A stretch of DNA of 64,000 nt, from positions 1 to 64,000 of the forward strand of contig NZ_CP135963.1 in assembly GCF_032460525.1 (NCBI RefSeq). The letters run 5' to 3'. The notes under the pieces were generated by a model, which had not been told where the DNA came from, did no database searches, and was given only the letters and a program-made list of their open reading frames with translations. The stretch is from Geodermatophilus sp. DSM 44513 (GTDB taxonomy: Bacteria; Actinomycetota; Actinomycetes; Mycobacteriales; Geodermatophilaceae). A program made the position numbers and the translations under genes. Each line of letters starts with the position of its first letter. Positions within the stretch are counted from its first letter, which is position 1. This document shows positions 45,051 through 53,038 of the stretch, piece after piece.

Positions 45051-45898
45051 GTCCGCGGGGCCGCGACGCCGTCGGTGTCGACGTCCACCCGCTCGCGGCG
45101 CACGGTGTCCCGGACCTGCACGTGCTCGGTGACCACCTCGGTGCGCAACAGCACCCGCTCGACGGGCACGACCTCGGTGGTCACCACCGGGCGCTCGGCG
45201 TGCAGCACGATCACCTCGGGCAGGCCAGTGCCGGTGCCGGTGCGCACGCTCGGAGCAGCGGTGTCGGCGTCCAGCGGCAGCTCCTCGACCCGGATCTCCT
45301 CGCGGCGGACCGGGACGGTGACCGTCACCTCCTCGGTGACCACGTACTTCACCACCCGCACCCGCTTGGCCGGGTGGCGCTGCAGGGTCACCCGCAGCTG
45401 CTCCTCGCTGCGGGTCATGGCGCCGTCGGTCCGGTCCGCCGTGGCCGGGGGGACGGCGGCGGCCGCCCGGTCGACGGCCACCGTGTCGTGCCGGGCGGCG
45501 GGTGCGCCCTGCGGCGGGAGGGACAGGTCGCGGGTGGCGTCGTCACCGGTCACGGGCGCCGGACCGGCGTCCGGGCCGGCGTCCGGGATCGCGTCCAGGC
45601 CGTAGTGCCGGCGCAGCAGCGCCTCGTCCTCGGGGGCCAGGTGCTGGTCGGGCACCGCAGGGGCGGCGCGGACGGCGTCCCGGGTGACCGGCAGCCGCAC
45701 GCTGCCCTCGGTCAGGGTGGCGTCGGCCGCGGGGACGACGCTGTGCCGGGTGCCGAACAGCCCGGTGGAGACCGCCACCCAGGTGGCGGCCCCGGTGCGG
45801 TCGTCGGTGAAGAAGTGCTCGACCGTGCCGATCTTCTCGCCGTCGGGCCCGTAGGCCGTGCTGCCGATCGCCGCCGACAGCTCTCGCTCGCTCAACAC
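45047..45898 (-). CDS. PRC-barrel and DUF2382 stress-type protein
   Basis: A 283-aa protein. The N-terminal PRC-barrel-like part (about 1-85) begins MLSERELSAAIGSTAYGPDGEKIGTVEHFFTDDRTGAATWVAVSTGLFG. A linker leads to the C-terminal DUF2382 domain (about 170-280), with repeated strands such as VVKYVVTEEVTVTVPVRREEIRVEEL and VVTTEVVPVERVLLRTEVVTEHVQV. Families of this kind are abundant in desiccation- and radiation-tolerant actinobacteria; no activity is established. Start ATG 45898. It is divergent from the CYTH-CHAD gene. Confidence 0.85.
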   Translation of the reverse strand: MLSERELSAAIGSTAYGPDGEKIGTVEHFFTDDRTGAATWVAVSTGLFGTRHSVVPAADATLTEGSVRLPVTRDAVRAAPAVPDQHLAPEDEALLRRHYGLDAIPDAGPDAGPAPVTGDDATRDLSLPPQGAPAARHDTVAVDRAAAAVPPATADRTDGAMTRSEEQLRVTLQRHPAKRVRVVKYVVTEEVTVTVPVRREEIRVEELPLDADTAAPSVRTGTGTGLPEVIVLHAERPVVTTEVVPVERVLLRTEVVTEHVQVRDTVRRERVDVDTDGVAAPRT

Positions 45899-46017
45899 CG
45901 GGTCGGCTCCCCTCGTCCTCCGGGGCCCGCACGGACCCTCCGGGCGACCGTGCCCAGCGGGGACACCGGTCGAACATCGCGCGGCGGGCCGGGGTGCTGA
46001 GCTGGGGGGACCTGCCT

Positions 46018-46023
46018 ACGGTG
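46018..46023 (+). promoter_or_regulatory. -10 element of a leaderless CYTH-CHAD transcript
   Basis: TACGGT ends five bases before GTG 46029 (CCTACGGTGGCACGGTG). No Shine-Dalgarno sequence is seen, so a leaderless message is likely. Confidence 0.4.
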
Positions 46024-46028
46024 GCACG

Positions 46029-47675
46029 GTGAGCAGCGAGCACGTCGAGGTGGAGCGCAAGTTCGAGGCCGACGACACCTTCTCCCTCCCGGACCTCACC
46101 GGAGCCGGGGACGTCGTCGCGGTCGGGCAACCGGAGGAGCAGTCGCTCGAGGCGACCTACCACGACACCCCGGACCTCCGGCTGCTGCGCGCCCGGGTGA
46201 CGCTGCGGCGGCGCACCGGGGGCACCGACGCCGGCTGGCACCTCAAGCTGCCCGGCAAGGGCGGTTCGCGGCGCGAGCTGCACCAGCCGGCCGGCCGGGC
46301 GACCCGCACGGCCCCGCGGGCCGTCGTCGCCCCCGCGCTCGGCCTGCTGGGCACCGCGACGACGGGCCCGGTGGCGACGATCAGCACGCGCCGGGTGGTG
46401 CACCGGCTGCTGGACGGCGCCGGCCGGGTGCTCGCCGAGGTGGCCGACGACTCGGTGGTGGGCACCGCCCTGGCGACCGACCCCGGCGAGCCGGCCACGG
46501 TCACCAGCTGGCGGGAGGTGGAGGTCGAGCTGGTCGACGGTGACGAGGCGCTGCTCGAGGCGGTCGGCGAGCGGCTGACCGCGGCCGGTGCCCGCCCCTC
46601 GGGCGCCTCCTCGAAGCTGGGCCGGGTGCTGGAGGGGCGGCTGCCCGGTCCGGTGCTGCCCGCCCCCGTCCCGGCCGCCGGGCAGCCGGACGGCAAGGGC
46701 AGGAAGGACGCCAAGGGCAGGAAGGGCGGCAAGGGCAGGAAGGGCGGCAAGGAGGGCGAGAAGGGCGGCAAGGGGAAGAGGGCGGTCCCGACGCGGACGG
46801 CCGGGGAGGTCGTGCTCGGGGCGGTGGCCGGTCAGCTGCAGGCCCTGCGCGACGCCGACCTCGCGGTGCGCACCGAGCGGCCCGAGGGCGTGCACGACCT
46901 GCGGGTGGCCTGCCGCCGGCTGCGCAGCATCCTGGCCGCCTACCGCACGGTGCTGGCCCGCGAGCGGACCGACCCGCTGCGCACGGAGCTGCAGTGGGTG
47001 GGCGCGCAGCTGTCCGGCGCCCGGGACACCGAGGTCGCGCTGTCCCACCTGCGCGAGCTGGTCGCGGCCCAGCCCGTGGAGCTGGTGCTCGGGCCGGTCG
47101 CCGCCCGGCTGCAGCAGACCGAGATCAAGGACCACGTGGCCGGTGCCCGCCAGGTCACCCGCACCCTCACCGAACGGCGCTACCTGCAGATGCTGGACGC
47201 CCTCGACGCGCTGCTGGCCGACCCGCCGGTGACCGAGGCGGCCGCCGCGCCGGCGCCGGGCGTGCTCGCCGACGCCGTCCGGCGCAGCGGCAAGCGGCTG
47301 CGCGCGGAGGTCGAGGCGGCCCGCGAGGCGGAGGGGGAGGCCCGCTCCCTCGTGCTGCACGAGGTGCGCAAGGCCACCAAGCGGGTCCGCTACACCGCGG
47401 AGGTCACGGTGGACACGTTCGGCGAGCCGGCCACCGCGTTGATCACCTGCGCCAAGCAGGTGCAGGAGCTGCTGGGCGCGGCGCAGGACACCGTCGTCAC
47501 CCGAGAGGTCGCGGCACGGCTGGGCCGGGCCGCCTTCGCGGCGGGGGAGAACGCCTGGACCTTCGGCCGGTTGCACGCCCTCGAGGAGGCCCGGGCCGCT
47601 GCGTCCGAGGACGGGTTCTGGGCCCTGGAGCCGGAGCTGCGGCGGGCGATCAGGACGGTCGCCCGGCTAGCCTGA
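46029..47675 (+). CDS. CYTH and CHAD domain-containing protein
   Basis: A 548-aa fusion. The N-terminal CYTH domain (about 1-205) has EHVEVERKFEAD, the paired ATYHDTPDLRLLRARVTLRRR and WHLKLPGKGGSRRE, which bind triphosphate and metal. The C-terminal CHAD domain (about 255-548) has GVHDLRVACRRLRSILAAYR and LVLHEVRKATKRVRYTAEV, the paired helix bundles that bind polyphosphate. Between them is an extremely Lys/Gly-rich linker (about 222-255). CYTH-CHAD proteins are linked to polyphosphate granules or triphosphate turnover; activity here is unproven. Confidence 0.9.
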   Translation: MSSEHVEVERKFEADDTFSLPDLTGAGDVVAVGQPEEQSLEATYHDTPDLRLLRARVTLRRRTGGTDAGWHLKLPGKGGSRRELHQPAGRATRTAPRAVVAPALGLLGTATTGPVATISTRRVVHRLLDGAGRVLAEVADDSVVGTALATDPGEPATVTSWREVEVELVDGDEALLEAVGERLTAAGARPSGASSKLGRVLEGRLPGPVLPAPVPAAGQPDGKGRKDAKGRKGGKGRKGGKEGEKGGKGKRAVPTRTAGEVVLGAVAGQLQALRDADLAVRTERPEGVHDLRVACRRLRSILAAYRTVLARERTDPLRTELQWVGAQLSGARDTEVALSHLRELVAAQPVELVLGPVAARLQQTEIKDHVAGARQVTRTLTERRYLQMLDALDALLADPPVTEAAAAPAPGVLADAVRRSGKRLRAEVEAAREAEGEARSLVLHEVRKATKRVRYTAEVTVDTFGEPATALITCAKQVQELLGAAQDTVVTREVAARLGRAAFAAGENAWTFGRLHALEEARAAASEDGFWALEPELRRAIRTVARLA

Positions 47676-47753
47676 GGCGACTCCCCGCCCCCGCCGGCCT
47701 CTCCCCGGAGGCCCGCCGCGAGCCTGCGCGCGGGAGGGCGCGAGGAGGTCCTG

Positions 47754-49052
47754 CTGTCCCTGATCGGCCTGCTGGGGTTCGTCACCGTCGTCCTCCTGGC
47801 CATCGTCGTCCTGCACGGCTACGTGTGGTGGCGGGTGGTCCGCAGCACCACCCGGCCCGGCCGGACCCGCCGGCGGATGACCCTGGGCCTGCTGCTGCTC
47901 GCCCCGCTGCCCATGGCCGCGGTCGTGCTCCGGCGCGAGGACTCCGCGCTGACCACCGCGCTGCAGTGGGTCGGCTTCGGGTGGCTGGGCGTCCTCTTCT
48001 ACCTGTTCCTGACCCTGCTGGCCCTGGAACCCGTGCGCCTGCTGCTGCGCCGGCGGTTCGGCAGTGCGCCGAGCCCGGCGCCCGCCGGGGACGAGGAGGT
48101 CGTCCCGAGTGGGGGCCGGAGGCCTCCGCGCAGGGACGACGCAGCGGCTCCACGTGAGCCGGGGACGGCACCTGGCCGCGGTGCCGTCCGGCAGGACGGC
48201 GGTGTCATCGACCCTGGGCGCCGCCTCCTGCTAGCGCGCGGGCTGGCCGCCACGGCCGGGACGGTGGCGCTGGGCACGGCCGGGGTCGGCGCCTGGTTCG
48301 CGAACAGCCCGCCCGTCGTCCGGCGGGTGCCGGTGACCCTCGCCGGACTGGACCCGGCCCTGGACGGCCTGCGGATCGTCACCTTCTCCGACGGTCACCT
48401 CTCCGCGCTGTACGGCGGGCGGCGGTTCGAGCGCCTGGTGGACATCGTCAACGCCCAGCAGCCCGACGTCGTGGCGATCGTGGGCGACCTGGTCGACGGG
48501 GAGCTGGCCGAGCTGCGCGAGGAGGCCGCCCCGCTGGCCGACCTGGTCAGCCGGCAGGGCGTCTACTTCGTCACCGGCAACCACGAGTACTTCGTCGACA
48601 CCGAGACCTGGCTGCGGCACCTGCCGACCCTCGGCGTCGAGGTGCTGCGCAACGAGCGGGTGCCGATCCGGCGGGGCGGGGCGTACGTCGACCTGGCCGG
48701 CATCGACGACCGGACGGCGCTGGGCTCCGGGGTGCCCGGCCACGGCGCCGACCTGGACGCGGCGCTGGACGGTCGCGACGACGCCGTCCCCGTGGTGCTC
48801 CTGGCCCACCAGCCGGTGCAGGTGGCCCAGGCCGCGGCCGCCGGGGTGGGCCTGCAGCTGTCCGGGCACACCCACGGCGGGCAGCTGTGGCCCTTCGACT
48901 ACGCGGTGCGGCTGGACCAGCCGGCCGTGCAGGGCCTGTCCCGGGTCGGCGACACCCAGCTCTACGTCACGACCGGGGCGGGCTTCTGGGGTCCGCCGAT
49001 GCGGGTCGGCGCCCGCCCCGAGGTGGCCGTCGTCGAGCTGCGCGCCCCCTGA
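47754..49052 (+). CDS. Metallophosphoesterase, membrane-anchored (YkuE/YaeI-like)
   Basis: Calcineurin-like phosphoesterase acting outside the membrane. After several hydrophobic segments, the enzyme domain has IVTFSDGHLSALYG, AIVGDLVDGEL, FVTGNHEYFVD and LSGHTHGGQLWPF. Metal ligands are therefore present, but the usual first motif (D-x-H-x) reads DGH. The first ATG/GTG in frame is GTG 47823, which would cut off a hydrophobic helix (LIGLLGFVTVVLLAIVVLH) encoded just before it. GAGGAGG at 47742-47748 precedes CTG 47754, so I propose a CTG start. With GTG 47823 the product would be 409 aa. Confidence 0.75.
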   Translation: MSLIGLLGFVTVVLLAIVVLHGYVWWRVVRSTTRPGRTRRRMTLGLLLLAPLPMAAVVLRREDSALTTALQWVGFGWLGVLFYLFLTLLALEPVRLLLRRRFGSAPSPAPAGDEEVVPSGGRRPPRRDDAAAPREPGTAPGRGAVRQDGGVIDPGRRLLLARGLAATAGTVALGTAGVGAWFANSPPVVRRVPVTLAGLDPALDGLRIVTFSDGHLSALYGGRRFERLVDIVNAQQPDVVAIVGDLVDGELAELREEAAPLADLVSRQGVYFVTGNHEYFVDTETWLRHLPTLGVEVLRNERVPIRRGGAYVDLAGIDDRTALGSGVPGHGADLDAALDGRDDAVPVVLLAHQPVQVAQAAAAGVGLQLSGHTHGGQLWPFDYAVRLDQPAVQGLSRVGDTQLYVTTGAGFWGPPMRVGARPEVAVVELRAP

Positions 49053-49055
49053 CGG

Positions 49056-49622
49056 TCAGAGCGTGCGCAGGACGTCGAGGGCCTCCGCGCAGACCTCCTC
49101 CAGCGGGCGCTCGCCGCCGGACTCCGCCCAGCGCAGCAGCGCCTGCGTGTAGACCGACAGGTAGGCGGCGAGCACGAGGGCGGCCGTGGCGTCGCGCTCG
49201 GCGTCCTCGCCCAGCGCGTCGAGGAACAGCTGGGCCGTGTGGCGCTCGAACTCCCCCGCCCGGTAGCGCAGGACCGGGGTGGCCGCGATGAGCCGCCAGC
49301 GGACCAGGGCGTCGGACCGGCGCTCCGGCGGCAGGCCGCAGAGGAACTGGCACAGCACGTCGCGCAGCCGCTCGGCGAACGGACGGTCGGCCGGCACCGC
49401 GGCGAGCAGGGCGACGACCTCCTCGCGCTGCGGCAACGCCATGACCAACTCGTCCTTGCCGGTGTAGTGCGCGTAGAACGTCGGCACCGACACGCCGGCG
49501 GCGTCGGCGATCCGGGCGATCGACACGGAGTCGTAGCCGTCGTCGACGAACAGGCGCAGCGCGGCGTCGTAGATCCGCCGGTGCGTGGCCGCGTACTGGC
49601 GGGCGCGGTGCGCCTGGGTCAC
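49056..49622 (-). CDS. TetR/AcrR family transcriptional regulator
   Basis: A 188-aa repressor-type protein. The N-terminal DNA-binding domain has IYDAALRLFVDDGYDSVSIARIADAAGVSVPTFYAHYTGKDELV, the classic TetR helix-turn-helix. The C-terminal helical ligand domain is unspecific. Start GTG 49622. It faces the metallophosphoesterase gene tail to tail (3-bp gap) and is divergent from a GntR gene. Its target is not evident; the shared upstream region is the first candidate. Confidence 0.88.
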   Translation of the reverse strand: MTQAHRARQYAATHRRIYDAALRLFVDDGYDSVSIARIADAAGVSVPTFYAHYTGKDELVMALPQREEVVALLAAVPADRPFAERLRDVLCQFLCGLPPERRSDALVRWRLIAATPVLRYRAGEFERHTAQLFLDALGEDAERDATAALVLAAYLSVYTQALLRWAESGGERPLEEVCAEALDVLRTL

Positions 49623-49755
49623 GGTCGGCTCACCCCTCAGGTCCCGGCGGTCTCCCGCGGTCGGCCCCCGTGGCCGGGCGAGGACGCCGGGGGGATCCCA
49701 TCATCCGAGCCGGACCGGCCGGGCACGCGGTCCCGTGACCCGTCCTGGTCAGGGG

Positions 49756-49782
49756 CAGACGTCTGAGATGACCAGACGTCTG
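49756..49782. promoter_or_regulatory. Twin CAGACGTCTG palindromes, probable GntR operator
   Basis: Two perfect copies of CAGACGTCTG at 49756-49765 and 49773-49782, 17 bp centre to centre, upstream of the GntR gene. They lie where the -35 region should be, with TACGGT (49792-49797) as the -10. Autorepression by the adjacent GntR/UTRA protein is the simplest reading. A third copy is found at 60994-61003. Confidence 0.6.
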
Positions 49783-49791
49783 CACCACCAG

Positions 49792-49797
49792 TACGGT
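49792..49797 (+). promoter_or_regulatory. -10 element of a leaderless GntR transcript
   Basis: TACGGT ends seven bases before GTG 49805, with no Shine-Dalgarno sequence between. Confidence 0.4.
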
Positions 49798-49804
49798 CGG
49801 ACGC

Positions 49805-50545
49805 GTGACCAGCGCCGTGTCCGGGCCGAAGTACCTCTCGGTCCGCGAGCACCTGCGCCGCCGGGTGTCCGCGCTGCCCGAGCACACGGTGCTGCCCCCG
49901 GAGCCGGTGCTCTGCGGGGAGTACGGGGTCAGCCGGATCACGCTGCGCCGCGCCGTCGACGGCCTGGTGGCCGACGGGCACCTGGTGCGCCAGCAGGGCC
50001 GGGGCACCTACGTGACCCGCCCGGCCATCCGGCACGAGTACCGCGAGAGCTTCGTGCACCGCATCGCCGGCTGGAGCTCGGTGATGACCGAGCAGGGCGC
50101 GCAGGTGGGCACCACGGTCCTCACCCAGCGGGTCGTCCCGGTGCAGCCGCCGGTCGCCACCGAGCTCGGCCTCGAGCCCGCGACCGACGTCGTCGAGCTG
50201 GTCCGGCTGCGCAGCGTCGACGGCGCCCCGAACCACGTGGCGCACAGCTTCCTGCCGGTGGCGCGGTACCCACGGGCGGCCGAGGCCGACCTGAGCGAGG
50301 GGTCGCTGTACGAGTTCCTCCGGCGCGAGTACGCCGCCGACCTCGCCCACGCCCGGATCGCCGTCGACGTCGGGACGGCGGCGCCGGAGGAGGCCGACCT
50401 GCTGCAGGTGGTCGCGGGCTCGCCGCTGCTGGTGGTCCGCACGACGGTCCGCGACAGCGCCGGGCACCCCCTCGTGCACAGCTTCTCCCGGCTGCGGCCC
50501 GACGTCAGCCAGGTGGAGTTCGAGGTCTCCGTCGGCGGCCGCTGA
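49805..50545 (+). CDS. GntR family regulator with UTRA ligand domain (HutC subfamily)
   Basis: A 246-aa regulator. The winged helix N-terminus has YLSVREHLRRRVSALPEHTVLPPEPVLCGEYGVSRITLRRAVDGLVADGHLVRQQGRGTYV. The C-terminal UTRA fold (about 85-245) carries ELVRLRSVDGAPNHVAHSFLP and ADLLQVVAGSPLLVVRTTV. HutC-type GntR proteins bind small metabolites such as sugar phosphates or urocanate; the effector is not visible. Twin palindromes lie directly upstream. An R1 element follows the stop. Confidence 0.9.
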   Translation: MTSAVSGPKYLSVREHLRRRVSALPEHTVLPPEPVLCGEYGVSRITLRRAVDGLVADGHLVRQQGRGTYVTRPAIRHEYRESFVHRIAGWSSVMTEQGAQVGTTVLTQRVVPVQPPVATELGLEPATDVVELVRLRSVDGAPNHVAHSFLPVARYPRAAEADLSEGSLYEFLRREYAADLAHARIAVDVGTAAPEEADLLQVVAGSPLLVVRTTVRDSAGHPLVHSFSRLRPDVSQVEFEVSVGGR

Positions 50546-50546
50546 A

Positions 50547-50607
50547 GAGAGGACCCTCCTGCCCCCCACCGCTCGCGAGCTCGCGGCGGGCCCCTGCAGG
50601 AGGGCCG
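50547..50607 (+). repeat. R1 stop-linked hairpin element, copy F (after GntR gene)
   Basis: Starts GAGAGGACCC one base after the TGA. GGACCCTCCTGC (50551-50562) pairs with GCAGGAGGGCC (50596-50606), perfect around the bulged A. The inner stem is CCGCTCGCGAGCTCGCGGCGG. The tail GTTCCAGCAC is missing. Confidence 0.8.
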
Positions 50608-50665
50608 CCCGGAGAGGTCGCCAGCTACCGTCGACGGGGCCGCACCCGCCGTCCCCGGAGGTCCC

Positions 50666-51154
50666 ATGCCCCAGCCGGTCACCGTCAGCGGCACCCGCGA
50701 GGTGCCGCACGAGCGGCGTCGGGTGTGGGAGGCGCTGGCCGTGCTCGCGCCCTACTGCGCGGTCTGCGACGTCTCCTACGTCGTCGACGGCGCGGGCCCG
50801 CCGCGCCGCGGGACGCGGTTCGTCTGCGTGCCCGGCCGCCTGGACGACGGGGTGCAGCCGCCCGCCGGCGCGCCGCAGGGCGAGATCGTCGAGTGGGTGC
50901 CGCGGGAACGGGTCACCACCCGGCTGCGGCTGACCCCCGAGACCTGGACGACCACGATCGAGCTCTCCGACGCCGGCCCCGGCGCCACCCGGGTGGACAT
51001 CTCCGTCAGCCACGAGGCGCACTCCGGGGGGCGGCTGGTGCAGCGGGCCACCCAGCGGCTGATGCGCGGCGGCGTGCGCGAGATGGTGCAGCGCACGGTG
51101 GACGGCGAGCTGGACCGGCTCCCCGCGCACGTGGCGCAGTCACCCGCCCGGTGA
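50666..51154 (+). CDS. SRPBCC (START-like) family protein
   Basis: A 162-aa ligand-binding or cyclase-like fold: VSGTREVPHERRRVWEALAVLAPYCAVCDVSYVVDGAGPPRRGTRF, GEIVEWVPRERVTTRLRL, TWTTTIELSDAGPGATRVDISVSHEAHSGG and a C-terminal helix. The ligand is unknown. ATG 50666 follows CCGGAGGTCCC. Confidence 0.8.
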   Translation: MPQPVTVSGTREVPHERRRVWEALAVLAPYCAVCDVSYVVDGAGPPRRGTRFVCVPGRLDDGVQPPAGAPQGEIVEWVPRERVTTRLRLTPETWTTTIELSDAGPGATRVDISVSHEAHSGGRLVQRATQRLMRGGVREMVQRTVDGELDRLPAHVAQSPAR

Positions 51155-51278
51155 CCCCCGATCGTGTCGCCGCGTGTGTGGGCATGATCTTGGGGGTACA
51201 GGACCTCCCTGCACCGGCGGCACGCCCAGCACTGTGCAGGGACAGCGCACGCCGGTCGAGGTATGGGAGAGATGTGCC

Positions 51279-51551
51279 ATGGAGATCATCGGTCTGATCG
51301 TCGCGGGTCTCATCATCGGCCTGCTCGGGAAGTTCGTCGCACCCGGCGCCAAGGACAACACGCCCATCTGGCTCACGATCCTCTGCGGCATCGGTGGGGT
51401 GCTCATCGGCTACTACGTGAGCGGCGCGCTGGGAGTGGCCGCCACCTCGGGCATCGACTGGGTGCGGTGGATCATCTCGATCGTCCTCGCCGCGGTGCTG
51501 GTCGTGGCGGCGTCCACGCTCACCGGGCGCAACAGCCGCGCCATCCGCTGA
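51279..51551 (+). CDS. GlsB/YeaQ/YmgE family membrane protein, copy 1
   Basis: A 90-aa transglycosylase-associated-type membrane protein with three hydrophobic segments: IIGLIVAGLIIGLLGKFVAPG, WLTILCGIGGVLIGYYVSG and WVRWIISIVLAAVLVVAAS. The family is widespread and stress-associated; the exact role is unknown. ATG 51279 has GGGAGAG upstream. A paralogue follows 94 bp downstream beyond two hairpins. Confidence 0.82.
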   Translation: MEIIGLIVAGLIIGLLGKFVAPGAKDNTPIWLTILCGIGGVLIGYYVSGALGVAATSGIDWVRWIISIVLAAVLVVAASTLTGRNSRAIR

Positions 51552-51557
51552 CCGGCG

Positions 51558-51616
51558 GCCGGGGGGCTCCGCGGCTCGACGGAGCCCCCCGGCCCGGCCG
51601 GCCCAGCTGGGCCGGC
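51558..51616 (+). terminator. Two hairpins between GlsB-like genes
   Basis: GCCGGGGGGCTCCG (51558-51571) pairs perfectly with CGGAGCCCCCCGGC (51580-51593). A second perfect 20-bp palindrome, GCCGGCCCAG and its complement, spans 51597-51616. Probably terminator and spacer of copy 1. Confidence 0.6.
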
Positions 51617-51645
51617 GCCCGCTCCCGGACACCAGGAGGCACCCA

Positions 51646-51915
51646 GTGCAGGTCCTCGGGCTCGTCGCGGTCGGCCTGGTCATCGGGGTGCTGGCCCGCC
51701 TGGTCAAGCCCGGCCGGCAGCGCATGAGCGTGTTCGCCACGCTGGTGCTCGGGGTCGCCGGCGCGGTCATCGGCGGCCTCATCGCCGACTGGCTGGCCGT
51801 CGGCTCCATCACCGAGCTCAACGCCTGGGGCTTCCTGTTCGCCCTGCTCGTCGCGGTCCTGCTGATCGGCATCGCGGAGGGCGTGGCCGGCCGCAACCGG
51901 TCCGTCCGCGGCTGA
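51646..51915 (+). CDS. GlsB/YeaQ/YmgE family membrane protein, copy 2
   Basis: An 89-aa paralogue of the preceding protein: VLGLVAVGLVIGVLARLVKPG, FATLVLGVAGAVIGGLIADWLA and WGFLFALLVAVLLIGIAEGV. GTG 51646 follows CCAGGAGGC, a good Shine-Dalgarno. It ends at an 8-bp hairpin (51921-51940) shared with a convergent gene. Confidence 0.82.
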   Translation: MQVLGLVAVGLVIGVLARLVKPGRQRMSVFATLVLGVAGAVIGGLIADWLAVGSITELNAWGFLFALLVAVLLIGIAEGVAGRNRSVRG

Positions 51916-51920
51916 CCTGC

Positions 51921-51940
51921 GCCCCGAGGCGGCTCGGGGC
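51921..51940. terminator. Short hairpin between convergent genes
   Basis: GCCCCGAG (51921-51928) pairs with CTCGGGGC (51933-51940) with a GCGG loop, between GlsB copy 2 and the MBL-fold gene. Confidence 0.5.
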
Positions 51941-51948
51941 TCGACGGC

Positions 51949-52587
51949 TCAGAGCTCGACGGAGTCCCCCGGCGCGAGCCGGCTGTAGGGGGTGGGGGTG
52001 CCGGGGCCGCCCTCGCCCAGCAGCGTCCCCACGACGCGCAGGCCGTCGTCGTTGAGCAACCCGTCGTGGACGGCGTACGCCTGGTCGGCGTCCACGGCGC
52101 GCACGTAGTCGACCACCTCGGACACCTTCGACCACGGCGCGTGCACCGGCAGCAGCAGCGTGGCCACCGGCTCGTCGGGGACGGTGAGCGCGTCACCCGG
52201 GTGGAACACCGCGCCGTCGACGAGGAAGCCCACGTTGGCGATCCGGGGCAGGTCCGGGTGGACGACGGCGTGCAGCTCACCGTGCACGTGCACCTCGAAC
52301 CCGGCGGCGGTCACCGCGTCGCCGTGTCCCACGACGTGCACCCGCGGGCCCGCACCCGCCAGCCGCTCGGCGACCGAGCCGTTGGTCCAGACCTCCAGGG
52401 CCGGGTCGGCGTCCAGGGCGCGGCGCAGCACGTCGGGTGCGAGGTGGTCGGCGTGCTCGTGGGTCACCAGGACCGCGCTGGCCCCGTCCAGGGCCGCCGG
52501 GTCGGTGAAGGCGCCGGGGTCGATCACCAGCCGCCGGTCGCCCTCGCTGAGGACGACGCAGGCGTGGCCGTGCTTGGTGAGCTCCAT
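51949..52587 (-). CDS. MBL-fold metallohydrolase (UlaG-like)
   Basis: A 212-aa metallo-beta-lactamase fold protein. It has MELTKHGHACVVL, VLVTHEHADHLAPDV (the HxHxDH metal motif), GFEVHVHGELHAVVHPDLPRIANVGFLVDGAVFHPGDAL and the LLLPVHAPWSKV segment, as in the UlaG/YtkL-like group. Start ATG 52587, with the family's beta-strand beginning right there. The substrate is unknown. Confidence 0.85.
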   Translation of the reverse strand: MELTKHGHACVVLSEGDRRLVIDPGAFTDPAALDGASAVLVTHEHADHLAPDVLRRALDADPALEVWTNGSVAERLAGAGPRVHVVGHGDAVTAAGFEVHVHGELHAVVHPDLPRIANVGFLVDGAVFHPGDALTVPDEPVATLLLPVHAPWSKVSEVVDYVRAVDADQAYAVHDGLLNDDGLRVVGTLLGEGGPGTPTPYSRLAPGDSVEL

Positions 52588-52703
52588 GACCGCATCCTGC
52601 CCCGCGGCCGCCAACCCGCCGCCGGGTGGACTCCCTCACCCGTGGGGGTGAGACGGGCGTGGCGCCGCTCACCCCGCGGCCGCGGGGTGCCGACCTCGAG
52701 GGC

Positions 52704-52943
52704 ATGAGCGCCCCCGCCGCCGTCCCCGCCAGCGTCTCCGCCACCGTGGTCGCCGCCCGCAGCCGCCCCCACGGCCCGACGTCCGCCCTGTGGCACGCCG
52801 TCGCGCTGCACCGCCCCATCGCCGAGGTCGACGGCGCCTGCGAGCTCACCGTCTGCGGCTCGCTGGCCCGCGTCGACGTCGAGCAGCCCTGGCCGACGCC
52901 GGCCCGCGACGTCTGCCCGGCCTGCGTCGTCCTCACCCGCTGA
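52704..52943 (+). CDS. Small hypothetical protein with CPAC motif
   Basis: A 79-aa protein not assigned to a known family. It has TSALWHAVALHRPIAEVDGACELTVCGSL and ARDVCPACVVLTR. The paired Cys positions (C..C then CPAC) suggest a small zinc-binding fold. ATG 52704 is used; a GTG at 52626 could extend it by 26 low-complexity residues. It lies between convergent and divergent neighbours and ends 24 bp before an R1 element read on the other strand. Confidence 0.55.
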   Translation: MSAPAAVPASVSATVVAARSRPHGPTSALWHAVALHRPIAEVDGACELTVCGSLARVDVEQPWPTPARDVCPACVVLTR

Positions 52944-52967
52944 GGCCAGCCCCGCCCCGCCCGGACG

Positions 52968-53037
52968 GTGCTGGAACGGCCCCCTCGCAGGGGCCCGCGC
53001 CGAGCGGAGCGAGGCGTGGGGGCGAGGGGGTCCTCTC
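52968..53037 (-). repeat. R1 stop-linked hairpin element, copy G (after enoyl-CoA hydratase)
   Basis: In reverse orientation. On the minus strand it starts GAGAGGACCCCC two bases after the hydratase stop (TGACGAGAGGACCC) and ends GTTCCAGCAC. The outer arms CCCCCTCGC and GCGAGGGGG pair perfectly. This is the only minus-strand copy and it follows a minus-strand gene, so orientation tracks the gene. Confidence 0.8.
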
Positions 53038-53038
53038 G

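Noticed and set aside
46690..46795. Repeat-rich linker DNA as a minisatellite outside a gene
   Set aside because: The frame stays open through it and joins two recognised domains, so it is coding.
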